In this document: positions 41,988 to 50,527 of the stretch, piece by piece
How the letters are laid out: each line of letters opens with the position of its first letter
How positions within the stretch are numbered: position 1 is the stretch's first letter
NCBI RefSeq assembly: GCF_003073375.1
Contig: NZ_CP029002.1
Span: 3,632,001-3,696,000 of the forward strand
DNA length: 64,000 nucleotides
Reading direction: 5' to 3'
Origin: Lysinibacillus sp. 2017
GTDB lineage: Bacteria > Bacillota > Bacilli > Bacillales_A > Planococcaceae
Notes under the pieces: generated by a model
The model's database searches: none
Told to the model about the DNA's origin: nothing
What the model saw: only the letters and a program-made list of their open reading frames with translations
Position numbers and translations under genes: made by a program

Positions 41988-43421
41988 TTAAAAGTTTAAC
42001 TTCATCGTAATAAGTTTTAAATCCGTCATTTCTTCAATCGCATATTTAATGCCTTCTTTTCCGTAGCCGCTCATTTTCACGCCACCATACGGCATATTAT
42101 CTACACGGAATGTTGGAATATCATTAATAATAACGGCGCCTGCTTCAAGTAATTCTGCTGCTTTCATCGCATCTGTTAAAACATTCGTGTAAATTCCCGC
42201 ATTTAATCCAAGCTGTGAATCGTTTACATAGCTAATCGCTTCGTCTAATGTGTCATAAGGTACAATCGAAACAATTGGTGCAAATGTTTCTTCGCAAACA
42301 ATTTTCATATCAGGCTTTACATTTGTCATAACAGTTGGGGAACATGTGCGCTCTGTAAATTCAGCACCCGTTGCAACAACCGCACCTTCTTTTTTTGCTT
42401 CTTCAATCCACGCTTTGATACGCGTTACTTCACCAGGATTAATCATCGCACTGACATCGGTTTTTTCATCCATGGGATCACCTACAACTAAACGATTTGT
42501 TTCTTCTGTGAATCGTTTTATAAATGTATCATAAATCGATTGGTGGACATAAATGCGCTGAAGTGAGATACACACTTGTCCCGCAAAACCAAATGCACCT
42601 CCAACACAACGTTTCATAATTTTCTCAAGCGGTGTCGTTGGCTCTACAATAAGAGCTGCATTCGAACCAAGCTCTAACGTAATTTTGCGTAAGCCTACTT
42701 TTTCTTTCAATTTTAATCCGACAGCACCACTCCCTGTAAATGTTACTTTTTTCACGAGCGGATGTGTAACAAGCATGTCACTTAATTCACTACCGCTCCC
42801 TGTGACAATTTGAAGGGCGCCATCTGGTAAACCAGCTTCTTTAAAAATTTCAGCCATCACCAGTGAACTAAGTGGTGTTTGTGTTGCTGGTTTTAATACA
42901 ACGGTATTCCCTACTGCAAATGCTGGCCCTAACTTGTGCGCGACTAAGTTGAATGGGAAGTTGAACGGTGTAATCGCTGAAACAACGCCTAACGGAATAC
43001 GCTTCGTATACCCAATACGGTCACTAACACCAGGTGCAGCATCCATCGGAATCGTTTCTCCTGTTACTTGCTTCGCTGCCTCTGCGGCAAATTGATATGT
43101 TGCAATCGTACGATCAATTTCTCCTAATCCAGCCGAAAGAGGTTTTGCTGCTTCCAGAGCTAAAATTTCGGCAAGTTCCTGTTTACGATCACGCATAATT
43201 GCGACGACGTTATATAAAATTTCAGCACGTTCATATGCTGTTGTATTTTTAAATGTTTGAAATGCTTCATGTGCGCCTTCAATCGCACGTTCTACATCCG
43301 TCGTTGTTGCCTTTGCTACATTCGCAAGGATTTCTCCTGTATATGGTGATGTAAGTTCTGTACTTTCTTTTGTGCTTTCCCAACGACCATTAATCCATAA
43401 TTGTGTTTCTTTCACTTTCAT
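41988..43421 (-). CDS. NAD(P)-dependent aldehyde dehydrogenase (lactaldehyde/GapN-like clade)
   Basis: 477 residues from the ATG at 43421 (TAGGAGTG upstream); the 28-residue in-frame extension runs through a parS-like site and is not coding. Nucleotide loop FTGSGAVG, general base in ELGSNAA, catalytic Cys in GFAGQVCISLQRIY. GSNAALIV and CISLQR point to the lactaldehyde / phosphonoacetaldehyde / non-phosphorylating glyceraldehyde-3-phosphate group, not betaine-aldehyde type. Substrate not decidable. Separated from the DUF779-aldehyde dehydrogenase operon by a terminator. Confidence 0.9.
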   Translation of the reverse strand: MKVKETQLWINGRWESTKESTELTSPYTGEILANVAKATTTDVERAIEGAHEAFQTFKNTTAYERAEILYNVVAIMRDRKQELAEILALEAAKPLSAGLGEIDRTIATYQFAAEAAKQVTGETIPMDAAPGVSDRIGYTKRIPLGVVSAITPFNFPFNLVAHKLGPAFAVGNTVVLKPATQTPLSSLVMAEIFKEAGLPDGALQIVTGSGSELSDMLVTHPLVKKVTFTGSGAVGLKLKEKVGLRKITLELGSNAALIVEPTTPLEKIMKRCVGGAFGFAGQVCISLQRIYVHQSIYDTFIKRFTEETNRLVVGDPMDEKTDVSAMINPGEVTRIKAWIEEAKKEGAVVATGAEFTERTCSPTVMTNVKPDMKIVCEETFAPIVSIVPYDTLDEAISYVNDSQLGLNAGIYTNVLTDAMKAAELLEAGAVIINDIPTFRVDNMPYGGVKMSGYGKEGIKYAIEEMTDLKLITMKLNF

Positions 43422-43466
43422 CACTCCTACCCAATTCATAAAATTGTTTAATTGAATTCCAATAAA

Positions 43467-43482
43467 TGTTTCACGTGAAAAT
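43467..43482. promoter_or_regulatory. Near-consensus parS (ParB/Spo0J binding) site
   Basis: TGTTTCACGTGAAAAT matches the parS consensus TGTTNCACGTGAAACA at all but the last two bases. The perfectly palindromic core TTTCACGTGAAA is intact. It lies in a non-coding gap between two aldehyde dehydrogenase units, in a region usually not far from oriC. Confidence 0.6.
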
Positions 43483-43622
43483 GGTATTTGAATAGAAACG
43501 CCCACTAAAAAAGAAAAAATCTATTCCTATTTAGTTGAATTGATGCGCTAAAGTTAATTTACCCATTTTCCCATGCTCTTAAAGTTATTATACGCCTAAA
43601 TTTTTGCGATGAAAAAGAGCAA

Positions 43623-43660
43623 CAAAAAAGCACGAAAAAGCCTAGCCCTTTTTCGTGCTC
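43623..43660 (-). terminator. Terminator after DUF779 gene
   Basis: Minus-strand perfect 12-bp stem AGCACGAAAAAG / CTTTTTCGTGCT followed by TTTTTTG, 6 bp from the stop. Confidence 0.88.
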
Positions 43661-43665
43661 TAAAT

Positions 43666-44022
43666 TTATAGGTGAAGCTGCTCAAGTTCCTCTTTTGTAA
43701 AGGCACGTGAACGGGATAAAAAGCGTTTCCCTTCCACACCCTCTAACGAAAACATCCCGCCACGACCATCGACAACATCAATAATAATTTGCGTATGTTT
43801 CCAATAATCGTATTGGTTTTTGTGCATATAAAATGGACTTCCACCAAGATTCCCAAGTAAGATATCCTGATTACCTACGATCAAATCCCCATCTGGGTAA
43901 CACATCGGTGAGGAACCATCACAGCAACCACCAGACTGATGAAACATTAGTGGACCATGACGTGCCTTTAACTTCTCCATTAACTGTAGTGCTGCATCAG
44001 TTGCAACAACTCTTTCAACCAA
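43666..44022 (-). CDS. DUF779 family protein
   Basis: About 118 residues from a TTG start at 44022, spaced 8 nt from GGAGG; an earlier GTG overlaps that site. The strongly conserved HQSGGCCDGSSPMCY, with a Cys-Cys pair and third Cys, marks DUF779. These proteins occur next to NAD-dependent acetaldehyde dehydrogenases, as here (17 bp after the gene). Molecular role unknown; a metal- or thiol-dependent helper of the dehydrogenase is plausible inference. Confidence 0.88.
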   Translation of the reverse strand: MVERVVATDAALQLMEKLKARHGPLMFHQSGGCCDGSSPMCYPDGDLIVGNQDILLGNLGGSPFYMHKNQYDYWKHTQIIIDVVDGRGGMFSLEGVEGKRFLSRSRAFTKEELEQLHL

Positions 44023-44039
44023 GGCAAGCACCTCCTCTC

Positions 44040-45584
44040 TTAGAAGAAGCCTAAGCGGTTTTCGTCGTAGCTCACTAATAAGTTTTTCGTTTGTTGGTAA
44101 TGATTCAACATCATTTTATGGTTTTCACGTCCGATACCACTCATTTTATAGCCACCGAACGCCGCATGTGCTGGGTAGGCATGATAGCAGTTTGTCCAAA
44201 CACGCCCCGCTTCAATACCACGTCCGAAACGATACGCCGTATTCATATCGCGCGTCCAAACACCAGAACCTAAACCATATAATGTGTCATTGGCAATTTC
44301 TAGTGCTTCTTCTTTCGTTTTAAATGTTGTCACCGCTACAACTGGACCAAAAATTTCTTCTTGGAAAATGCGCATTTTATTATGTCCTTTAAATACAGTT
44401 GGCTTAATGTAGTAGCCCTCAGCATAATCACCACCAAGGTCATTTTCCTCGCCACCAATTAGACATTCAGCGCCTTCTTCTTTTCCGATTTGTAAGTAAG
44501 AGAGAATTTTTTCCATTTGTTCAGACGAGGCTTGCGCACCCATCATCGTATTTGGATCAAGCGGATTGCCAATTTGAATGGCTTCAACACGTTTTAATAC
44601 GCGTTCCATAAATTCGTCGTAAATTGATTCTTGAATTAGCGCCCGAGATGGACAAGTACAAACTTCCCCTTGATTCAGTGCAAATAATACAAAACCTTCT
44701 ACTGCTTTATCTAAAAATGCATCATCTGCATCCATAATATCTTCAAAGAAAATGTTCGGTGATTTTCCGCCTAGCTCTAACGTTACAGGAATTAAATTTT
44801 GTGATGCATATTGCATAATTAAGCGCCCTGTCGTTGTTTCCCCTGTAAAGGCAATTTTCCCAATACGTGGACTCGATGCTAACGGTTTTCCTGCTTCTAA
44901 GCCGAAGCCATTCACAATGTTTAATACACCTGGTGGTAATAAATCCTCCACTAGTTCAGCAAATACTAGAATCGATGCAGGTGTTTGCTCCGCTGGCTTT
45001 AATACAACACAGTTTCCTGCTGCAAGTGCTGGTGCAAGCTTCCAAACTGCCATTAGTAGCGGGAAGTTCCACGGAATAATTTGTCCAACAACACCAATTG
45101 GCTCATGGAAATGGTACGCTACTGTGTTGTCATCAATTTGGCTTAGTGCGCCTTCTTGTGCACGTAATACCCCTGCAAAATAGCGGAAATGATCAATTGC
45201 TAACGGTAAATCAGCGTTTAATGTTTCACGAACTGCCTTCCCGTTGTCCCATGTTTCTGCAACCGCTAACATTTCTAAGTTTTGTTCCATACGATCAGCG
45301 ATTTTTAGTAAAATATTACTGCGCTCTGTTGCGGAAGTTTTCCCCCAAACATCCTTTACCGCATGTGCTGCGTCAAGCGCTAATTCAATATCCTCTTCAG
45401 TCGAACGTGCCACTTGTGTAAATACTTTCCCCGTTACAGGCGTTACATTGTCAAAATACTCTCCTTTTACAGGTGCTGTCCATTTGCCACCGATAAAATT
45501 GTCATAACGTTCCTTAAAGTTTACTACTGCACCCTCTGTGTTTGGATTTTGGTAAACTCCTATCGTTGAAATTGCTCCCGTCAT
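44040..45584 (-). CDS. NAD-dependent aldehyde dehydrogenase (ExaC/acetaldehyde type)
   Basis: 514 residues from [15 protein letters not shown]. Start ATG at 45584 has AAAGGGG upstream. Nucleotide loop FTGETTTG, general base in [12 protein letters not shown], catalytic Cys in [25 protein letters not shown] and the C-terminus [16 protein letters not shown] fit the class that oxidises acetaldehyde from ethanol to acetate. Followed by its DUF779 partner in a two-gene operon. A 19-bp tandem repeat spans its RBS and start. No regulator adjacent. Confidence 0.92.
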   Translation of the reverse strand: MTGAISTIGVYQNPNTEGAVVNFKERYDNFIGGKWTAPVKGEYFDNVTPVTGKVFTQVARSTEEDIELALDAAHAVKDVWGKTSATERSNILLKIADRMEQNLEMLAVAETWDNGKAVRETLNADLPLAIDHFRYFAGVLRAQEGALSQIDDNTVAYHFHEPIGVVGQIIPWNFPLLMAVWKLAPALAAGNCVVLKPAEQTPASILVFAELVEDLLPPGVLNIVNGFGLEAGKPLASSPRIGKIAFTGETTTGRLIMQYASQNLIPVTLELGGKSPNIFFEDIMDADDAFLDKAVEGFVLFALNQGEVCTCPSRALIQESIYDEFMERVLKRVEAIQIGNPLDPNTMMGAQASSEQMEKILSYLQIGKEEGAECLIGGEENDLGGDYAEGYYIKPTVFKGHNKMRIFQEEIFGPVVAVTTFKTKEEALEIANDTLYGLGSGVWTRDMNTAYRFGRGIEAGRVWTNCYHAYPAHAAFGGYKMSGIGRENHKMMLNHYQQTKNLLVSYDENRLGFF

Positions 45585-45865
45585 TGAAATTGCTCCCCTT
45601 TGCATCAATATTTTGACCATACCTTTTTTATAAGGTCGTGACTGATTCAAGCTGAAAAATGTATCCTACTAAAAGGTATCCTCCCTTACTATATTGTCAG
45701 ATAAATCTATTAATTACAATTTAAAACTTCATTTTTCTGAATTTTTATATTATTATATTTTACTATAATTAGTAAAACTTCTATGGTGATTTAAAAATGA
45801 TGGAAAGCGAATTTATGCGTGAAATATTGTATACTGAAGATATTCTATTAGTAGGTGAGAAAATT

Positions 45866-46570
45866 ATGCGTATAAATAAATTTTTAGCAGAAACAGGCAT
45901 CGTCTCACGTCGCGGTGCAGATAAGTGGGTAGAGGAAGGCCGTATTACTATTAACGGTGTACTTGCTACAAATGGTAGTCAAGTGAAAGAAGGCGACGAG
46001 GTTTACGTTGATGGTAAACTCGTACAAAGAGAGCAACAACTCGTTTACATTGTACTAAACAAACCCGTTGGCATTACGAGTACAACCGAACAGCATATTC
46101 CAGGAAACGTTGTGGATTTCGTGAATCATCCATTACGTATTTTCCATATTGGACGTCTCGACAAAGACTCAGAAGGACTATTACTGTTAACGAATGACGG
46201 GGATATCGTTAACGAAATTTTACGTGCAGAAAATCATCATGAAAAGGAATACATCGTTCAAGTAGATGAACCGATTACTGAAGATTTCCTTCATGAAATG
46301 CGCTCAGGGGTAGAAATATTAGATACAAAAACATTGCCATGTCGCGTTGAAAAAATTTCTTCCCAAGTATTTAAAATTACTTTAGAACAAGGGCTAAATC
46401 GTCAAATTCGTCGTATGTGTGCTGCACTCGGTTATTCCGTCAAGCGACTACAACGCATTCGTATTATGAACATTCATATTGGTAATTTAAAGGTTGGACA
46501 ATGGCGCGATTTAACAGAAAAAGAATTAAACGAACTCTTTAAACTTCTGAACTATACACCAAAGCAATAA
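45866..46570 (+). CDS. rluF: 23S rRNA pseudouridine synthase, RluF/RluB family
   Basis: 234 residues: S4 RNA-binding domain (MRINKFLAETGIVSRRGADK) and RsuA/RluB/RluF catalytic domain with HIGRLDKDSEGLLLLTNDG (catalytic Asp) and EQGLNRQIRRMCAALGY. EQGLNRQIRRMC and the sequence as a whole suit RluF, which modifies U2604 of 23S rRNA. The ATG at 45866 follows TAGGTGAG; an upstream in-frame ATG extends only through AT-rich sequence. Single gene with a terminator about 150 bp downstream. Confidence 0.88.
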   Translation: MRINKFLAETGIVSRRGADKWVEEGRITINGVLATNGSQVKEGDEVYVDGKLVQREQQLVYIVLNKPVGITSTTEQHIPGNVVDFVNHPLRIFHIGRLDKDSEGLLLLTNDGDIVNEILRAENHHEKEYIVQVDEPITEDFLHEMRSGVEILDTKTLPCRVEKISSQVFKITLEQGLNRQIRRMCAALGYSVKRLQRIRIMNIHIGNLKVGQWRDLTEKELNELFKLLNYTPKQ

Positions 46571-46716
46571 GTACAGCTTAGCCTCTTAACAGCAGAGGGT
46601 GAGGAATATAAACGATGAAAACAACAACTGCTCGAAGTTGTGACTATTTCAAAGCAATTGCTTCATAAAATCCCACTAAAGTTTAAATATCCAAACGAAG
46701 AAGCCATTGTTTTGTA

Positions 46717-46764
46717 ATGAAAAAAGGTGTCCTTGTAAACGAATTTACAAGGACACCTTTTTAA
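46717..46764. terminator. Bidirectional terminator rluF / DUF985 remnant
   Basis: Perfect stem AAAAAGGTGTCCTTGTAAA / TTTACAAGGACACCTTTTT between convergent units. Confidence 0.88.
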
Positions 46765-47061
46765 ATTTGCTTGTACGCCATTTTTTTAATAATTTCTTCA
46801 TGCTGTGGGTACTTTGTGAGTAACTCCTTTTGTGTAAACAATTCAAAGTCGACAAAGTCAAAGCCTGGTGCTACCATACAGCCAACTAATCCAAATGTAT
46901 TTTCAATTTCAACAGAGGAACCAAAAATCGTATTTTTCTAGTGGTCGCTCACCACGCGCTAAAGTTAACGAATCCTCTGCTCGTAACGAAGAACGATAAA
47001 ACCCGCCTTCTGGATGTGGTTGCAATTGCATTTGTTCAATTAATTTTTCAATCGATTGCAT
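46761..47061 (-). pseudogene. Decayed DUF985 (cupin_5) gene with internal deletion
   Basis: From the ATG at 47061 the frame encodes QPHPEGGFYRSSLR and GERPLEKY, then stops. A second frame gives NTIFGSSVEIENTFGLVG, CMVAPGFDFVDFELF and KYPQHEEIIKKMAYKQI. These are the N- and C-terminal parts of a DUF985 cupin (normally about 150-170 residues). The middle cupin barrel of about 70 codons is missing and the two halves are out of phase near 46935, so the gene is dead. Confidence 0.8.
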
Positions 47062-47129
47062 TAACGTCTCTCCCTTAAACTAAAAAGGAGATTCTCATAA
47101 GTTTTCACTTACAAGAAATCTCCTTTCTT

Positions 47130-47837
47130 TTATAGTCCGCCTAAATAAGCAGCCTTTACTTCATCACTTTCTTGCAGTTCTTTTGCTGAACCAGAAAGTA
47201 CAATTTTCCCTGTTTCTAAAACGTAGGCGCGATGTGCAACCGAAAGCGCCATATTCGCATTTTGCTCGACCAGCAATACGGTTGTACCTTCTCCATTGAC
47301 CATTTTGATAATATTGAAAATGTTTTTTACCATTAATGGGGCAAGACCCATCGATGGTTCATCCATTATAATCAATTTCGGCTTAGCCATCAATGCACGC
47401 CCCATTGCGAGCATTTGCTGTTCTCCGCCAGATAAAGTACCAGAAAGCTGTTTGCGGCGTTCAAAAAGACGTGGAAATAATTCATACACATGGTCCATAT
47501 CTTTTTTTATGCCATCCCGGTCATTTCGTAAATAGGCACCTAATTCTAGGTTTTCTTCTACCGTCATATTGGCGAAAACACGACGCCCCTCAGGTACATG
47601 AGAAATTCCCGCTTTTACGATTGATTGCGCAGCTTTGCCATCAATTGCCGACCCTAAATATTCAATCGAACCACGCTTTGGTTTCAGTAACCCTGAGATT
47701 GTTTTTAATAATGTACTTTTCCCAGCACCATTTGCTCCGATTAACGTTACAATTTCACCTTCATTAACTTCTAAGGAGATTCCTTTTAATGCTTGGATAT
47801 TGCCGTAGTATACATCGATGTCATTAACTATTAGCAT
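47130..47837 (-). CDS. livF: Branched-chain amino acid ABC transporter ATP-binding protein LivF
   Basis: One of two ATPases powering uptake. About 235 residues from MLIVNDIDVYYG; the longer in-frame start lies inside livG. Walker A GANGAGKSTLL, signature LSGGEQQMLAMGRAL, Walker B LIIMDEPSMGLAP. EPSMGLAP is characteristic of LivF. Last gene of the livJHMGF cluster; starts 1 bp after livG. Confidence 0.95.
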   Translation of the reverse strand: MLIVNDIDVYYGNIQALKGISLEVNEGEIVTLIGANGAGKSTLLKTISGLLKPKRGSIEYLGSAIDGKAAQSIVKAGISHVPEGRRVFANMTVEENLELGAYLRNDRDGIKKDMDHVYELFPRLFERRKQLSGTLSGGEQQMLAMGRALMAKPKLIIMDEPSMGLAPLMVKNIFNIIKMVNGEGTTVLLVEQNANMALSVAHRAYVLETGKIVLSGSAKELQESDEVKAAYLGGL

Positions 47838-47838
47838 A

Positions 47839-48612
47839 TTATTCTGTAACCTCCTCACCAAGATATGCTTCAATTACTTTTGGATTCGAACGAATATCTT
47901 CTGGTGTCCCGTCCGCAATTAATTGCCCGTGATCCAGTACATAAATACGTTCACAAATTCCCATAACCAAACTCATATCATGTTCAATCAGTAAAATTGT
48001 TAAGTCGAACTCTTTACGAATAAACGCAATCAGTTCCATTAAATCCTTTGTTTCTTGCGGGTTCATCCCCGCTGCTGGTTCGTCTAAAAGAAGTAACTTT
48101 GGAGCCGCAGCTAGTGCGCGTGCGATTTCTAAGCGACGTTGCATCCCATAAGGTAAGTTTTTGGCAAGCTCATCACGATAGACATCTAATCCAAAAATTT
48201 TTAAAAATGCCAATGACTCCTCTTCCATTTTCGCTTCACCCACAAAGTGGCTAGGGAGTCGTAAAATACTTGAGAATAAACTATGCTTCGCTAATCCGTG
48301 GTTGGCTACTTTTACATTATCCAGTACCGAAAGTTCTTTAAATAAACGGATGTTTTGGAAAGTACGGCTAATCCCTTGTCGTGTTACTTTATATGGATCT
48401 AAACCACCAATTGACTTCCCGTCAAACTGAATCGTCCCTTCTGTTGGGGCATATACACCTGTTAACATATTAAATGTCGTTGTTTTCCCCGCACCATTAG
48501 GACCAATTAAGCCGATTAACTCGCCTTGGTTCATATAAAGTTCGACACTTTGAACAGCCTTTAATCCGCCGAATTGGATGCCTAAATTTTCTACTTTAAG
48601 AAGCGTACTCAT
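47839..48612 (-). CDS. livG: Branched-chain amino acid ABC transporter ATP-binding protein LivG
   Basis: 257 residues. Walker A GPNGAGKTTTFNMLTG, signature LPYGMQRRLEIARAL (the LivG form with YG), Walker B LLLDEPAAGMNPQET. AAGMNP is typical of LivG. Overlaps livM by 4 bp. Confidence 0.95.
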   Translation of the reverse strand: MSTLLKVENLGIQFGGLKAVQSVELYMNQGELIGLIGPNGAGKTTTFNMLTGVYAPTEGTIQFDGKSIGGLDPYKVTRQGISRTFQNIRLFKELSVLDNVKVANHGLAKHSLFSSILRLPSHFVGEAKMEEESLAFLKIFGLDVYRDELAKNLPYGMQRRLEIARALAAAPKLLLLDEPAAGMNPQETKDLMELIAFIRKEFDLTILLIEHDMSLVMGICERIYVLDHGQLIADGTPEDIRSNPKVIEAYLGEEVTE

Positions 48613-49547
48613 ACACGCGTACCTCCTTTTTTACCGAACTTGAAGAATTCTGTTATTTCTTTTGTTCCTAATAGCCCTGTTGGTCGATAAAGCATAATTA
48701 AAATTAAAATTAACGAGTAAATAATCATACGTGTTTCTGGGAATCCTTGTAAGTACGTCGATACAATCGTTAATAATACGGCTGCAATTACTGAACCTGA
48801 AAGACTTCCTAAACCGCCTAATACAACAAAGATTAAAATATCAAATGATTTTAAGAATCCAAAGCCTGTCGGTTGAATTAAGTAAATATTATGCGAATAA
48901 ATGGCCCCTGCCACACCTGCAAAGAAAGAACCAATCGCAAATGCAAGTACTTTATAATAGGTTGTATTAATCCCCATCGAGTCCGCCGCAATTTCATCCT
49001 CTCGAATTGAAATACATGCGCGGCCATGACGCGAATTTGTAAAGTTAGAAATGACTAAGATCGTAATAAATACACCAAAGAAGGCGTAAGTCCATGTCGA
49101 TTGTTGTGTTACTTGAAGTCCTGCTGCACCACCTGCGTAATCAATATTGACGAAAAGGATTCGAATGATTTCGGCAAAACCTAACGTCGCAATCGCTAAA
49201 TAATCTCCTTTTAGCCTTAATGAAGGAATACCTACTAAAAGACCCGCAAGTGCGGCAACTACAGCACCGATTAAAATTGCTGTAATGAACGGCATTCCCA
49301 GTTTCATTGTACAAATTGCTGAAATATACGCACCAACAGCTAAAAATCCAGCATGCCCAATAGAGAATTGCCCCGTAATTCCGATAACAACATGTAAACT
49401 AACAGCTAGCATAATATTAATACACATCATAATTAACATGTTTTGATAGTAATATCCGATGACACCCGTATTAATAAAAAGTTGAATGGCAGCATAAATA
49501 ACTAGTGCTAAGATGATATAACCCCAAAATACTTTAGATTTTTTCAT
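48609..49547 (-). CDS. livM: Branched-chain amino acid ABC transporter permease LivM
   Basis: About 312 residues from MKKSKVFWGYII; AGGTGA is spaced for this ATG, while a GTG three codons earlier touches the livH stop. Eight or so membrane helices, with GHAGFLAVGAYISA and the permease loop SIREDEIAADSMGINTTYYK that contacts the ATPase. Confidence 0.95.
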   Translation of the reverse strand: MKKSKVFWGYIILALVIYAAIQLFINTGVIGYYYQNMLIMMCINIMLAVSLHVVIGITGQFSIGHAGFLAVGAYISAICTMKLGMPFITAILIGAVVAALAGLLVGIPSLRLKGDYLAIATLGFAEIIRILFVNIDYAGGAAGLQVTQQSTWTYAFFGVFITILVISNFTNSRHGRACISIREDEIAADSMGINTTYYKVLAFAIGSFFAGVAGAIYSHNIYLIQPTGFGFLKSFDILIFVVLGGLGSLSGSVIAAVLLTIVSTYLQGFPETRMIIYSLILILIMLYRPTGLLGTKEITEFFKFGKKGGTRV

Positions 49548-49556
49548 GCTGTTCAC

Positions 49557-50432
49557 CTACACTTTCTCGCGCGTATTTTTACCGAAAATACCCGCTGGAC
49601 GTAATATTAGTATCAAAATTAAAATAATGAATGCCGCTGCATCGCGCCATAATGAATAACCTAGTGCCGATACAACTGTTTCTACAACACCTAGTAACAA
49701 ACCGCCAACCATTGCACCTGGAATAATCCCAATCCCACCAAGAACGGCTGCGATAAATGCTTTGATCCCTGGCATAACGCCCATTAATGGGTCAATTCGC
49801 GTGTAATAAATACCGAAGATAACACCCGCTGCACCCGCTAATGCTGATCCAATAGCAAATGTTGCAGAAATTGTATTATCTACGTTAATGCCCATTAGGC
49901 GCGCTGCATCTGCATCATGCGAAACTGCACGCATTGCTTTACCGATTTTTGTTTTATGAACAATGAATTGTAATAACAGCATTAAGACAATAGAAATCGA
50001 TAAAATTAAGATTGCTTGCATACTAATTTGTGCACCAAAAACTTCAAAGTTTTTCTTTGAAATAACTTCAGGATATACACTTGGTGAAGGTCCTCTGAAG
50101 AAAATTACCGTATATTCAATTAATAATGAAACCCCGATTGCTGTAATTAACGCCGCAATACGCGTCGCACTTCGTAAACGTTTATAAGCAACACGTTCTA
50201 TAATCACACCGATTACTGCACAAAGAATCATCGCTAAAATAAGGGCTAAAAATACATTCATTTCCCAACGTGCAATTGCATAAAAGCCAATAAACGCACC
50301 GAGCATAAAGACATCACCATGTGCGAAGTTAATCAGCTTAATAATGCCGTAAACCATCGTATAGCCGAGTGCGATTAACGCATAAATACTACCAAGTGAA
50401 ATACCATTAACCAGTTGCTGTATCCACTCCAT
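49557..50432 (-). CDS. livH: Branched-chain amino acid ABC transporter permease LivH
   Basis: About 291 residues from MEWIQQLVNGISLGSIYAL; GGAG is 8 nt before this ATG. Polytopic, with the LivH motifs YALIALGYTMVYGIIKLINFAHG and MRAVSHDADAARLMGINV (ATPase contact). Lies 10 bp before livM. A terminator separates it from the binding-protein gene upstream. Confidence 0.95.
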   Translation of the reverse strand: MEWIQQLVNGISLGSIYALIALGYTMVYGIIKLINFAHGDVFMLGAFIGFYAIARWEMNVFLALILAMILCAVIGVIIERVAYKRLRSATRIAALITAIGVSLLIEYTVIFFRGPSPSVYPEVISKKNFEVFGAQISMQAILILSISIVLMLLLQFIVHKTKIGKAMRAVSHDADAARLMGINVDNTISATFAIGSALAGAAGVIFGIYYTRIDPLMGVMPGIKAFIAAVLGGIGIIPGAMVGGLLLGVVETVVSALGYSLWRDAAAFIILILILILRPAGIFGKNTREKV

Positions 50433-50484
50433 CTCATTCACTCCTTCTTTCGTCTACTATCGTTTAATCCTTTTTCTTATCGAC

Positions 50485-50516
50485 TAAAAAAAAGGAGGGC
50501 TAGTTCGCCCCCCTTA
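50485..50516 (-). terminator. Terminator between livJ and livH
   Basis: Minus-strand stem AAGGGGGGC / GCCCTCCTT followed by eight T. Probably lets the binding protein be made in excess over the membrane parts, which rely on readthrough. Confidence 0.85.
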
Positions 50517-50527
50517 CTCATAAAAAA

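Noticed and set aside
43422-43505. 28-residue N-terminal extension of the first aldehyde dehydrogenase
   Set aside because: TAGGAGTG is placed for ATG at 43421 and the extension runs through the parS-like palindrome.
46571-46716. Short open stretch reading QLLEVVTISKQLLHKIPLKF near 46630-46710
   Set aside because: No start codon in frame and no family recognised; perhaps a gene remnant but not supportable.
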